Below the pieces are notes generated by a model, which worked only from the letters and a program-made list of their open reading frames with translations, was not told where the DNA came from and did no database searches. A program made the position numbers and the translations under genes. Shown piece after piece: positions 1 to 12,770 of a stretch of 64,000 bases of DNA (position 1 is the stretch's first letter; each line of letters begins with the position of its first letter). The DNA is from Blasia pusilla (Eukaryota; Marchantiophyta; Marchantiopsida; Blasiales). The DNA lies in assembly GCA_050084515.1 (NCBI GenBank), contig CM114274.1, positions 31,620,001-31,684,000 on the forward strand. The letters are read 5' to 3'.

Positions 1-912
1 GTCGACACTGCAAATCCAGCTTTTCGGATGTTTTTGGTAGTGCCAGCTGCTGATATCTGTTAAGAATTACACCGGTTCCCTTGCTCTTCTTGGAGAGTGC
101 TTGGACGTGAAAGGAACATAATTAGGATACTGGAGCCCGTCCACTCCGATTAGCTCAATTTATCTTGGAATGAACTTGTGAGGGCAATCCACAATTCACT
201 GAGCCCTGATGCGTTCCGATCTCTTTGTGGTGTTCTCTCGATCTCCCAGTTCGCATGGGAGCGAGTTCCAGTTCAAGTGGCAGAATGAGAATTTCATTTT
301 CCGTAATCTGGATACGTCCCGCTCTTCCATTCATGCTATCCAGAGCAAAAATTTGAAGAGTGCATGAATTCTCGATCATGTCTGGTCGCGATCTCCTACT
401 ACGCTGGAAAATAGGATTACAGCAACTAGCCGTGTTCAGGGCAATCTTCTATCTCCTTTTCAGCTATAGACCATCGTGAACGATGTTCGCATGGTCTTGT
501 TCCTTCATGACCGTAATTACTCTAACTTCCTCGATCACTCCATACTGGCATCCTTCAAGGTATACATTGTCCATGATTGCAAATTTCTCAGACTCGGAAG
601 AGTGATGCTACTCACTCTTCCGAGTAAGTAGTGTAAGGTCAGAAAAGAACAGGACAGAAGCTTCACCAACACCATCAAACTCTGGTGTGTAAAAAGCAAT
701 CTGGCACAATCTCCCGGTTCGATCTTGGAAATGGAGACCTAGTGCAGCAGACGAGTGCTACAATTTGGCACCCAAAGCCAGCAAAGAACCCAACATCCTG
801 AAGAACAGAAGATTTCACTATCCAAGCGCTCCGGTTTGATATTTTCCAAGCAGAGATAGACGCAATCTTAGAAGAGTAGGCAACAATAATGCCCTTGCAA
901 TTTCCGAGTAGA
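1..912. other. Intergenic, downstream of MSH3
   Basis: No gene is supported here. The stretch follows the MSH3 stop codon and probably holds its 3' untranslated region. The only clear structure is a short perfect inverted repeat at 593-624. Reading frames in this interval show no recognisable domain. Confidence 0.5.
593..624. repeat. Short perfect inverted repeat (hairpin)
   Basis: Two 13-base arms (593-605 and 612-624) are exact reverse complements around a 6-base loop. It lies about 290 bases downstream of the MSH3 stop, so on the minus strand it could fold in the 3' end of the transcript. No T-tract follows, and no function is assigned. Confidence 0.7.
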
Positions 913-3900
913 TTATGATGCAGCCGTAAGTAGCTGGCGCTGGATAGTTTTGAGACGCACAAGAGAAGTTTCTGGATCACTATCAGGTCTCAGATCCTTC
1001 TTTAAACACAGTAGCAGATCTTGGACATTCCGTTCCACCGTCTCCATGACAACTTCCCTAGTGGACACATCTTCTATATGGCATGTATTGTCTGTACAGT
1101 TTGACGGACAGCTTGAGTGACTCTGGTAGAATCTTTTTCTAATTGAGTCCGAACTACCTCCCGTTTCTATGCTCTCAATATCGCCTCTCGTGAACTCTAC
1201 ATCACTGAAATCTTCACGGTGATTGCTGGAGACGGATCCTTCCTTCATGAACACATCCTCATCAGAAACATTAATGGTGCAAGTTGTGATAGATCTCCCA
1301 TACTTTTTCCGATCACTGACTTCCTTCTCGAGCTTTGCGGCCATGGTAGCCGCCCGACGGACACATGCGTCTGGGATCTACCCAAGCAGAGAAGGTCCAA
1401 GAGTGAGCCCACGAAGTTACTCAGAAATCACAATGAAGCTCAACTAGTTTCTCTGCCTTCTTTCAGTCTTCCTTGTTCACTAATCGGGCCTCATCACTAC
1501 TTAATATTTGATACATCAAAGAGATCTCTTAGTGCAAAGAAGCATGTGAACATTACATTTCATGACATTTCTTACCTGAGCAAGGCGAGCGACATGCAGG
1601 CCAAAACTTTTGCTTGCCACACCTGAAACCAGCTTGTACAAAAATGTGATCTCTTCCGTTCCCTCAACGATATCCTCCCCACTTGTTGCAGGGTTCTCAA
1701 CTTTCTCAGTTGTGGCTATAGCCCTCTCTGGTACTGGTACTGATTCCAGTGCTAGATACGAGACATAGTAAGGGCTCACTTCTCCTGGAAACTCCTTTTT
1801 CAACTCAGCAATTTTTGGGTAATGTGTCACAAAAAGGGTCAGACATTGGATCTCCTTCAGCAAATATTGTAGTGCTGCATATGCTATTGCAACTCCATCA
1901 TGTGTACTCGTCCCTCTACCCAACTCGTCCACAATCACTAGGGAACGACACGTTGCACTTCTTACAATCGTAGAAGCCTCACTGAGTTCCTCAAAAAATG
2001 TGCTTGATCCCTTTTGCAGACTGTCAGACGCACCCATTCGAGTATGCACAGAATCAAATACATGAAGTTTTGCCGAAGAAGCTGGTACGTAAGATCCCAC
2101 CTTCATGGAATCAGGTCAACAGGCAACAAGAGTTCGTACAAAGTTAGGATGAAGGCTCCACTGAATTTCAGCAAAACATGCAGGACCTACATCAAGGGCC
2201 AGCGACCATTTAAAGATCTCTGAAAGGACGGGTGTGATTTGATATCAATTTCCAGTTTATCATTCCTTCCAAGCTCCATAAACTTTGCTATACCCCACAT
2301 CATCTCCCGCTGTCTACTGCACTCAAAACCAGACACCAGAGAAAAAGCAGGTACCTGAGCCATGATGGCAATCAGAGCAACCTGTCGTATGTAACAACTT
2401 TTACCACCCATATTTGGGCCTGTGATTATTTGGCAACGCTCTTTCTTGGCATGAAGAATGGTATCATTTGGCACAAAACCATCTTGCAAAGTAGAATCCA
2501 AAACCTGCAGTTACATCCATCAATACACAGCACGCCTTCACCAAAAAAACTAGCACAGATGTGAAAGCAGCTTCAACAAAGTACAGAAAAAGGCTTGGCT
2601 TCCTAGCCTAACAAAATGTATGAATGAATCCCAGTAACTCTTCCATTTCCGTTAGTTCTTAGACAGAGAGCACCACCCTATATGTTCACAACCAATCCAT
2701 CCCACATGTGCACAACTTCTGGGTCCCATATCTATGGCCTTCTCCAGAGTTTGGCGGCAATAAGAGATGCTTATTAGGCTTCACTTTCGGCCTGCCACAA
2801 TTCCGGCAAACAATTGTAGTCCATAGATAAATAAGTTCTACGAAGCGCTACTTTAGAATAGCATATAAAATGTCAAGTTTCTCATAACATCTACAGATAC
2901 CAGGGGATGGGACTAGACAAGACTATATGGAGCACACCAGCATAGGCCAGGTTAGTAACCAGGCCCCAACACGTGCCACAACAACAAAACAAAACTTGTA
3001 CTATGAAGCATTTATAATCCCAGCTTTGGCTTCCAACAGGTCATCTCTGACTCTTTATAGATCCTCCATAACACTGCCAGCATGTACATTTCTCATCCAT
3101 GCGATTTTCCAGACACAGGTTTCTCTAGATAGAACCAAACTCTGAACGAAATAGAAATAGTACCGGGTGGCGGCCAGACTTGATTAACAATTGGGAGGGC
3201 TCAGTTTCATCAACAAACTCCGGCCTTGTATATCCCTACAAGGACACATAAGGAGATCATTAATTAATGTTGTAATATGGACAGCGTGAATACCTTAACA
3301 AACCAGAGGTAAAATGGATATTTGAGTACATCCTTGTGTTTATTGCACCATTTCTAAGTAGAAAGGAAATGTATTTTAGTTTTGGAATGAGCTTTCCTCC
3401 TAAAGCATCAAAGATATTAAATGGGTAAGTTCCAAAAGTACCTGATTGCGCGAAACTACTGCGAGAGAGTGAAGGCAATCAAGGGCAGCAAGTGCCTGTA
3501 CAGAGGATCGGAAGTCAATGTAATGGGAAGAAAAGTCTTCCAAAAACATGTCCCATGCTCGCGTGCATGCTCCAGCCAGTTCTTCTTTGGCGAGTGCCAG
3601 CTCATCCATAGTTGCAGATACATCTGGTGGATGATATCGATGTGATTTCTTTGTACTGTTGACTTTTATCCAGTCCCCTGGTACACGTTGAGCTAGAGGG
3701 GCCTGCAGGAATGAATATCTGACCTTAGCAGTGGAAACCTAAGCAATATCTAGTGAGAGAACCCTCATCAGCAACAAACCACAAAGGTCCTGTAAGGCAA
3801 ATAAAAGCTCTCTTTGAACTAACTCAGCTAGCAACCAGGGGTACATACATACACCCATCACTTGATAACACCTTTAATAAAACATTAATACTAATTTTGA

Positions 3901-6900
3901 CCAAGGAGAATAAACTGAAGTCAGTACATGTGAAAGGTAGAGTGCTAGTAGGGATAGCATTCTAATCACCGCACATCACAGGCTATGCACTGACTTAACC
4001 ATCCAAAGCTCAGGTCTATTTTCAGAAAGGAGGAACTCCTGCATATGTGGTCTTACTTCACGAGTGCAGAGATACACGAGGTTCACATGAAAGCTTATTG
4101 GGACCATTCTTCAAGAAAATATTGACCCAAACCCTATTTATCAAAAGATCAGGTGGTGACATATAACCACAATATTCACTACTGGCAATGAAGTCTTTGG
4201 TTCTGAGTCCAAATTTGAAAAATGAATGATTGAAGACACGCATCCTCTTGAGAAATCCAACAGTTCCAAGTGATATCTGACACACATAAAACAGTAAAAC
4301 CTTACCTCCACCAAATAGCCTGTTCCATTTATTGATATATACTGCAGAGTTGGAAGCCGGAGTATCTTCCGGAAGTCGGGAAGATAATTGTCCAGCTTCT
4401 TTTCTGCTGCTTTGATTGCAACACGGAACTTTGCCACCTGCACAATAAAACAGAACTGCTGTCAATTTCCTAAGTTCTCACCCTAAACCCTACACGCAAA
4501 GCTACTCGAGTTTTAGAGTGACTATTGGAGCTTCTTCAGTTGTGAGCTGTTGTGCCCTTATCTCTCTCTCAAAGATTCCTCCACTTTCTGTTAAAATTTC
4601 TCTGTAAAACACACTAAGCATGTAGAGCATAGACCAATTTACCTCGGGGAATCTGCCATTTGTGCAGTTAAACAAATTGAGCTTGTCTCCGGCAGCAGCA
4701 GCGTCTGTGTTCAAGGCAGATAAAAGACGATTTGCATGCTCACAAATTTTTTCCGATGATACTGCAGAGATAAGTCTCTGCAGAAGAGAGGACCTTACTC
4801 CTTTTGTTCTTTCTTCCTCCTTTTCCTCCACGATGAGGTCAACCTCGTTGCAGAAAACCAATCGTTGCAAGTGCTTGGCAGATGTTACAAGCGCTTGAAT
4901 CACTGAAACAAACTGCAGCCAGGCCCAGAAAAAAAGATTGCATGTAACCCATACCATGTCCAACTCCATAGACTCGGCTGAACTTTCACAGAATATGAAC
5001 TACTAAATTCTTAACCGAAAGACAGGGAGTCAATTACATTATCCCAATATGTCTTTTTCATTCAATAATCAAAAAGGTTACAATTGACCTTTCTCATAAA
5101 ACGTAGATGTTTCATTGCAGATTAGAATAGGTTATCAGCCCCATAATTCCCTTCAGAAACTTCTTTTGAACAATCCATATAAGAACACTGCAATTCACTT
5201 ATATTTCCACTACCTCTGCAGCTGTTGCTGTTCGATGAAAAATTCGAGTGATACCTCGCTCCAAATCTGGCATTTTTCCAACACTGCTTAAGAGACCTCC
5301 AATCGAACCTTGCTGACGGAATCCTTTGCCAGAGCCAGTGCTGCCTCGGCTAACCGCTCCAGAGATCCCACCTCCCTTACCACTGCCTGGAAAAGTCCCC
5401 TCCATCTGCACTGCACTACCAATTGACTCTGCAATCTCTGCCACTGCATCTAGCCGTGCAGAAATGAGTGTACGATCACATAATGGATGTGTAACCTAAA
5501 AAAGCAAAAGATCAACTGTCAGCCAGTTAAGGTATCACTATCTTTCTTGTAGGCAAGTCACTCAAGTATCCATCACCATCAGACAACTCAACCCTATAGG
5601 TATACCAGCTTGCTAGGATCAAGAGTGCACAATATCAAAGTGAATTTGACCTAGAAATTGACTTCAAAAGCAGATACAAGCACAGATGACAAGGTGAGTG
5701 TAGAAGCCCACCCAATGCCTAAGTAGTCGAGCACCAAATGCAGTCTGGGTATGGTCCATCAACCATAGCAAAGAACCTTTCTCCGTTCCATCTGCATTAT
5801 TTTTTACAATCTGAAGCAGGCAAGTTTGCATGATCAACTGTCACGTTTCAATGGTGGTTCCCTAGTCTAATGTACCAATCAGTTTCAAACCAGAACCTAG
5901 ACCAGAAAAACTCTTATTTAACAAGGTAAGAAACTCTCAAGAAGGGAAAAGTCTATTTTAGACTCACACTAGTGTATTACAACTTATGCCATTTCCGTAA
6001 CATCTTCAACTCAGTTTGATTCATTGAACTACACAGACCGTATGGAGCATACAACACATGTACCTCAAGTTGGCGAAGAGCATTAGGAGAAAGATTCATC
6101 TCGTTGTTACTAGAAAACGGTCGAAACATAGCACCCAACCTGAGCAGCTTCTCCAAACCAAATTGTTTCAAATAACGCAAGGCAAGGGCCAATGCCTGCA
6201 CCACTATCTCAGGCATTGCCATGACAGCCTGCAAATAGAAATGTTCAATGTTTAACATAGTAAGGTTTGGCGAAAAAACCACTTTCCTTCTTCCAAATTA
6301 CTCCAGGTGTAGGATGAATGATCAATGTGGCATTCAGGTTTTCTAAGATGTACCTTCTAGATCTATCAAATAATTGTGTGGGAGCCACAAATAAAAGATG
6401 CATGAGAGAATTGGCTTGTGAAACTACTTAGTACTATCACAAGATCTGTGAAAAGAGACTAAGGGATTTCACATCTAGCAGCCTTCAAGCACCTTTGGCA
6501 TTCCACTTTCACCTTCCACAAAATATACTTCCAGATGATGCCCCAGATATGTAGGAGAAAAAACAGGCCCTGTCAATTGACCCAAGGTATGTTCATCACA
6601 AATGCCAATGGCCAGTCTCACCTCCAATCCCTCGTCAACTTTCTCCTCATCTGCCATGCCATCACTACTTTCAGAGTTAATTTTATTTCCATAGAATTCT
6701 ACAACCTCAGCCAATGCACCCCCGTCCATGAAACAGTCTCGTGAAACACGCTCCACCCGCACTTCCGATGCAGGGCCTGCAAAGTCCATGAGAAGCTGCC
6801 AATGTACAATGTAAGTAATCAGTAAGCTTTAAAATCTTGTGAAAGACTCTAAACAGCCCAGATTTTTCAAAAAAAAGGCAGCTTTTTCAATTCAGTTCAT

Positions 6901-8366
6901 GACTCACTGGACCTCCAGCCATCATCCATCGTGCTTATTATGCGGACTAGGTGTGACGAGAGATATACCTTCTCCGTTGCGGAAGAGAGCGGAGTCGCTA
7001 GCAGAAGTTCTGCAGGTGAGCAAGTGAGCAACCGCCCTTCCAATTCACTTCTCATCACAGTATCTCTGAAATTCTCGAACAGGACGTCACCTGTCGCAGT
7101 TTCCACAGCCACCAAACCGATTTCTGTGTCATAGCTTCCAATTCCTGCTGTTGCATCGCTTCCCACGTCAGCCACACTCTTCTGACCTGGATTCACCTTC
7201 AACCCCACAATGGGCCTTTCCGCTACACACAAAAGATAGCTACTCAACCTCGAGACTGTGCCCTCCGTTTCTCCACCCAAGTCTTCTGCTGCCTCCAAAG
7301 TAGCTCGAGTATACAATGCTGATAATCCTCTACTGAAAGGGCCTGTCTTATTAGAGCCATGAGCTTTGATTGCAGCTGTTTCAGTTTGTCTCACTACTCC
7401 CACCTTCATTCCAGCCTCCACCAACCTCCGAACGTGCACATGTAGCCTGAAGGTTGGGATACTCGCCGTAAGAAAATTGTGATCATAATGGGCAAAAATG
7501 CCCAAAACTCGTGCAGCTGTTTCTGCATCATTACCAAAGAAACGATATCTGTAACCTACTTCCACCATTAGAACAACGTCGGGGAACTTCGCCTTCAGCT
7601 CAACTACTTGGGATTCCAAAGGTGTATATTTCTCCTTGCCTGTAGGAGGCTTCCCATACCAAGCTTCCCTGACTTCTCCATTGGAATCACTCCGGGCCAG
7701 CAGCTTCTCCACAAACCGTTTGTGTTTAATTGGGTCAGAGGCAGGGATCACCATGTTTGAGTCTGACGAAGAGCTACCCTTCTTTTGATCCGCACTTGCT
7801 GGCAATGGCACAATCAACCCCACGCCATTCAGTTCGGTTTCTCCTACAGTGGAAGGTGAAAGGACATTCACAAGACCCATCTCTTTTGACAATCCAGCTA
7901 GGGAATCCAATAATCTCCCACTGCTCAAAATCTCTGCAGAATCCAGTTCGTTTGATTGGGCTACGGCGGGCATAAGTTCGACATCGAACCCGTTCTCGTC
8001 GTCCCGAAGATTGTGGACCTCCTCAATTTCAACAAAGTCCTGCTTATGCTTGCTAGCCCTTCTGCCGGTTCCTGGCAGCTTTTTACGAGGCGGGAGCTCC
8101 GAATTCGCTCCTCCCACTTCAGAACCAGAAAGATCCCTGACGCCATCAATTCTCCTCTTCTTCAATTGTGTTGAAGAGGATGTTGGCGCAGATTCAGGCC
8201 TCGAGTCTCTACGTCGAGGAGGCCATTCCACTTTAGGAGGGGAAGGGCCAAGCCTGTGTTGCTCAGGAGAGGCAGATTTCTCTCTGGAAACGGAAGCATT
8301 TTGTAGGGAAGCAGAAGAGATGGGCTTGGAAGAAAAAAACCGCGAAATCACTTGTTGTTTTTTCAT
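913..8366 (-). CDS. MSH3: DNA mismatch repair protein MSH3 (MutS homologue), 12 exons
   Basis: MSH3 pairs with MSH2 (MutS-beta) to recognise insertion/deletion loops in nuclear DNA. Exons, in coding order: 8366-6969, 6795-6493, 6228-6064, 5810-5712, 5495-5214, 4912-4643, 4437-4306, 3702-3442, 3235-3164, 2504-2355, 2100-1576, 1377-913. They join into an open frame of 1373 residues. Residues 4-11 (QQVISRFF) form a PCNA-binding PIP box, which supports the start at 8366. A MutS I mismatch-binding domain with GYRYRFFG lies near residue 270. Walker A GPNMGGKS is at about 1023-1030 and Walker [10 protein letters not shown] at about 1099-1107. The protein is longer than the Arabidopsis homologue (about 1080 residues) because of a long N-terminal region and a Gly/Ser-rich insertion near 687-725. 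All 11 introns are phase 0. The donor of intron 2 (GTGCTT) is weak, and that junction is the least certain. Confidence 0.95.
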
Positions 8367-8469
8367 CTCACCTCACACACTCTCACCAGCAAGCCCCTGC
8401 TAGTCTGCAAGCAACAACTTCCCGGATCTAGATCACAAAAGATTCCCAGTTCACTCACTCGCCCAGCCC

Positions 8470-9012
8470 CACGAAGGGCGGTAGAAATCTCCCGACCCCA
8501 AGCACATTAACAAAAATTCAGCTCTGCAGCCCCAACCTCAGTCTACTTCTGTATCACCCACACCCTAATCCTCCACAATCCATCCACCTACTGCTCATTC
8601 CCAACGAAGAAAGAAGGTAGAAACCTCCCCACTCCAAGCACCTAAACCACAATTCAGCTCTGCAGCCCCAACCTCAGACCACTTCTGTCTCACCCACACC
8701 CTAATCCTCCATAATCCATCCACCTGCTGATGATTCCCAACGAAGAAAAAAGGTAGAAATCTCCCCACTCCAAGCGCCTAAACCAAAATTCAGCTCTGCG
8801 GCCCCAACCTCAGACCACTTCTGTCTCACCCACACCCTAATCCTCCACGATCGATCCGCCCTGCTGATGATTCCCAACGAATAAAGAAGGTAGAGATCTC
8901 TCAACTCCAAGCACCTAAAAGAAAAAATTCAGCTATGCAGCCACAGCCTCAGACCACTCCGGCCTCATCCGCACCCCAAGCGTCCACACTCGATCCACCT
9001 GCTGATGATTCC
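8470..9012. repeat. Minisatellite, four units of about 136-139 bp, upstream of MSH3
   Basis: The block GCTCTGCAGCCCCAACCTCA and its flanks recur at 8521, 8657, 8793 and, more diverged, 8932. The spacings are 136, 136 and 139 bases. Units share further landmarks such as CACCCACACCCTAATCCTCC and GATTCCCAACGAA. The array starts about 100 bases upstream of the MSH3 start codon, so it occupies the likely 5' leader or proximal promoter of that gene. It is C-rich on the plus strand. Confidence 0.9.
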
Positions 9013-9719
9013 CAACACCACCCACACCATGCTCTCATCCACCGATCGCTACAGAGAGCAGATTCAGCATAATCCGAAGACCCTCTCGCACCTCACTGCT
9101 CAGTTTTCGAGCTCCGAGTCCATTCCTCACTGACTGACTGCTACCTCAACCTTTCTGCCTCCCCCCTCACCGACTCACAGACTCAGGCGTTGAACCAAAC
9201 TGCGTACTCCTCAATGGCAGCTGCAGAAGCAGACGAATCTCCGGGAACCAACGAACGAACACAGGCGACGGTTGATTTTGTAGCGCGGGAAGACTCGCTC
9301 CGATTTCGTATGATGCTGTAACTTCACCATCGCTTCCGTTCGTTCGGTTCCCATCCCAGCGCAGCAGACTTCCGTCGGATGTCAATGGATGGATGTTGAG
9401 ATCCGTCGTCATCTTTTCTGTCCGTCTCTCTGTTTCCTATCGCTCGCTCGCTGGAGACGACTTGGCCCACTTTACGGGCATCCGAGTTGGCGGGAAAGGG
9501 CTACGGCCGCAAAGCGTTGAGAGGGGCCTTTCAAATCTAGCTTTCGCCATATTTCTACTAGGGATTTTAGTGCTCGGGATTTATTTGGTTTTGACCCAAA
9601 AAAAAAAAAAAAAAAAAGAATCATTTTGGGATCATATCTCTATTTTCTAGAGAGGTAACAAATATTTTGCATTTCTTTTCCCAAAATTCTTCATGGGAGA
9701 TTTTGATATTAATTACACA
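9013..9719. other. Far-upstream region of MSH3; no gene seen
   Basis: GC-moderate sequence to about 9540 may hold the MSH3 promoter, with minus-strand transcription running away from it. After that the sequence turns AT-rich, with a run of about 17 A near 9599-9617. Reading frames at 9167-9412 and 9393-9650 have no recognisable domain. Confidence 0.4.
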
Positions 9720-9870
9720 TCTATATTATTATGGGAGAGTGCTCTTATAAGGCTGTCATCTCTCCCGATGACACCTGTATTTTTTGACGTGTAGATAATT
9801 GACATGTGTCGCTCTTTCGGAACCAAAGAATGTAAGCTCCTTTGAAACGCACAAACTTTGTCTCCTGGGC
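9720..9870 (+). mobile_element. Helitron-like 5' terminus (diverged copy)
   Basis: The sequence begins TCTATATTATTATGGGAGAG directly after an A. It matches the first 20 or so bases of elements at 46126, 34454 and (minus strand) 24431, and then diverges. Helitrons start with TC and insert between A and T, and plant Helitron starts resemble TCTATATTATTA. The 3' CTRR end was not located, so the right boundary is nominal. Confidence 0.45.
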
Positions 9871-10631
9871 TATCTTTCACTTGTGCAGAGCACAAGCACC
9901 GGCTAGTTATTTCTTACTATTAATTCATTATATGTTATATACAAGAGTATATTTATCTATTCTATTTTGCACGAGGAGATGAGTCATGTTTATCCAACTG
10001 AATTTTTGAACACGTGTTTGTCTTCTAGACTACCTTCACATTGTTTGTATTTGAAAATTGGTGTACCAATCATGCTTTTACGAAATGTGGATGGATCACA
10101 AAGACAAATAAATGGGACTAGATTGGCGATTCATGGATTCATATAACATTTCATAAGTATTGAAATTATCACATATGCAAGAATATTAGAGGCCAAGTCT
10201 TTTCATTTGATTTCCGTATGTTTCAATTTCTTATTCTTATAGCTTTTGCTATGACCATTAATTAGTCTTAAGGTTTCATGGTGCAAAAAGTTGAAATTTA
10301 TTTGCCTACTTTTGTATTTTATCATGGGCAATTTACGTAGCAATGATCTATAATAAGGAAGACAATTTTCATCCACATTTGGTTTGGAAGTGATTAACAT
10401 GCAAATAAGGAAGGTGACAACATGTGAAAATCTAGTATCTAAAAAAACCCTTGGCTCAAAAAAAAATCTTCACATTTGTTATATCAATACATACACCTTA
10501 CTAGTAAAATTTTTTTAAATATCCACTCCTCATTTTTTTCAAGAATCATCAAACTACCTCTTCTTATAAATCTTTTCTCTCCATTGTCCATCTTGGTGGC
10601 ATTCCAGTGTGTTCAAGCATTGGCTTTGAGT

Positions 10632-10668
10632 GATGAGTGGACACCAAAGTAGTTGGTGTCCACTCATC
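10632..10668. repeat. Perfect inverted repeat, 15-bp arms
   Basis: Arms at 10632-10646 and 10654-10668 are exact reverse complements around a 7-base loop. The sequence is otherwise single copy in the window. It is one of several short-loop palindromes scattered through the intergenic DNA. Confidence 0.75.
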
Positions 10669-11761
10669 TTGTCATCCATCCACATTTGGCAATCTATTAA
10701 TATTTGTGATATTAATACATAGCTCGTTGAGTTAATTTTCTTATGTTAGCTTGTTGCCATATTTTTTATTCTTTTCTGCATTTCTTACATCCTTCCCTTC
10801 TTGGGAAGCACTTGAATTTTCTTTTCCTCCAATTAGGTATTCTTTTCTAATAAATTGGAATTTGGTTAAGTTAAGTTAACTTTAAAGTATAACATATTCT
10901 TAGGTTATGGTATTTCTAATAAAAGAGGAAAAAAATGTGTCTCATAAAAAGTGTGCAAGAAAATTTTGATGAGAAAAAAAAAAGAAATTTCAAGGAAAAG
11001 TCTTATTAAGAAATTTAAAAAATATAAATATTTACCAGCCAGAAATTTTTTATAAATCCTTAACGCTTGACAAAATCAATAGCATAGTTCTAGTAAAAAA
11101 CTGTTTTTCTCCATAGGCTCTTTTATTTGTAAGTTATTTTGAGAAGGGGCATTGGGCTAAGAAACAATAAGGTTGGCCCATTAGCCTAATCAAGAAAATA
11201 TCCAAGGTTATAACCCACACTAAAAATAACATATGCAATATTACTATTAGAGCGAATAGGTAAGAATTGTTAGGAAAGTATGTATAATGTATTGGTATCC
11301 GATTCAAACCTATTAAGTTCCTGGTATAACAAATATCTCTTATGTATAATTTTCTTTAAGAAGATCTTAATTTTTACGTTTTTTATTCTATATGTATTCA
11401 CACTATGTTAGAGGCAAGAATCATCTTGTTATTCATTACTTTTACACTATTTCTTCCATATTAATTAGAAACCTCCTTCTTCCAATTCCAATATATATCA
11501 AACTATTGATCATGTAAGTATTTCAATAAGAGATAATCGTATGTAATTGAATGAATAATATTATTTCCTATCCACAAGAGATGACATGACATCTTTTATT
11601 TTATTTCTAAAAAATACCAATTTTCTTAAAATAAAATTTCCTTATATACCAATCCTCCCTTCCTTAATTCATAATATATATAAAAATAGATTATAATAGC
11701 AAGGATGATTTTACATTTATCCATAATAAAATTATTCAAATTGTATTGCTAGTTTTGAATG

Positions 11762-11838
11762 AAAGCCAATTGTATTAGTTTGTGCGTCAATGAGTTTGAA
11801 TGAAACTCATTGTCGCACAAACTAATACAATTGGCTTT
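11762..11838. repeat. Long near-perfect hairpin, 36-bp arms
   Basis: Arms 11762-11797 and 11803-11838 are reverse complements with one mismatch, around a 5-base loop. The RNA would fold into a very stable 77-nt stem-loop. It could be a recent inverted duplication, a tiny fold-back transposon remnant or a small-RNA precursor. Nothing in the sequence separates these options. Confidence 0.85.
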
Positions 11839-12587
11839 TATATGAAATAAGTTAAGCTTAATCAAGCAATAATAGCTTAACTAGAGTTTGATGGCTATAA
11901 GTATTTTAAATAGAGATATTGGTTAGGGTTAGCAATATAACTCATTGTACATACCTACATGCTTGTAAGGGGATCAATTTCCTCTCATTCTTTTTGCAAG
12001 ATTATGTTTGAGTAATATAATAGAATTATGGAGCATTTGTACTTTTCTTAAAACTCGTTAGCTCGTTATTTAGTGGTTACACAACCTAGTTTTAGTTTAA
12101 ACACATGTATAATTTATAATTTTTTATAACTCAAAGAAATATCTTGGGCAATACCCATTCATATAACATAGATGTTATAAATTAAGATCACAACAAGACA
12201 TGGGCCTTCATGCTATTAGTCTTGATAACATATCTTAAGATTTTAAAATAAGCACATACTATTCAAATTTTATAAAAAAAAGGATAAAATCCCATCTTTG
12301 AGGTTCATGACTTTTCATCATAAACCTCAATAAAGTATCATGTCCAAGTTACATAAGCCTGGGAAATAAAAATGATGATTAGCTATTTAGCCGCTATTAT
12401 ATATTCCCAACATTAGAAACGATAAGTGGGAGTTAATTTTTATTAATTTGTTAAAGATCACAATGGTCAACTTTAACAATCACTACTTCATAAGAACATG
12501 AGATACATGTTGAAAAATTTCCATTTCCAATATTTTTTAAAGATATTCTTGCCCTTTTCTAACCTCACCTTACTACATTTCCCCTTA

Positions 12588-12770
12588 CTCATTCTCTCTT
12601 TGTTGAACCTCTTGGCATAAGACGGCATAGCTATTGTCCTTTGTCTTATGAGTGTAACCCAAGCCTCTCATTAGGAGAGTGGGTTTGGTTTGACATGAGA
12701 GAGAGTGCACACCTTTGAGAGCTATGGTGTGAGATGGTGTAGAGAGAGATTGGATCTTACTTTACAAAGA
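12588..12770 (+). repeat. 5' LTR fragment of copy 1
   Basis: This block is a direct repeat of 23287-23462, with about 90 percent identity by eye, and of 58745-58900 in copy 2. Similarity stops sharply at its left edge. In the 3' LTR the equivalent point lies about 28 bases after a TATA-like GTATAC at 23258. The fragment therefore looks like an LTR that lacks its U3 part. No primer-binding site complementary to a tRNA 3' end was recognised downstream. Confidence 0.85.

Larger units (their letters stand above)
9871..12587. other. AT-rich intergenic repeats, no gene
   Basis: About 2.7 kb of AT-rich sequence with no coding similarity. It contains two clear inverted repeats (10632-10668 and 11762-11838) and ends abruptly where the retrotransposon LTR fragment begins at 12588. 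It probably consists of decayed transposons. Confidence 0.5.

Noticed and set aside
155-379. Minus-strand open frame of 74 codons near the left edge
   Set aside because: No domain, no homologous feel and no conserved context; likely a chance frame in the downstream region of MSH3.
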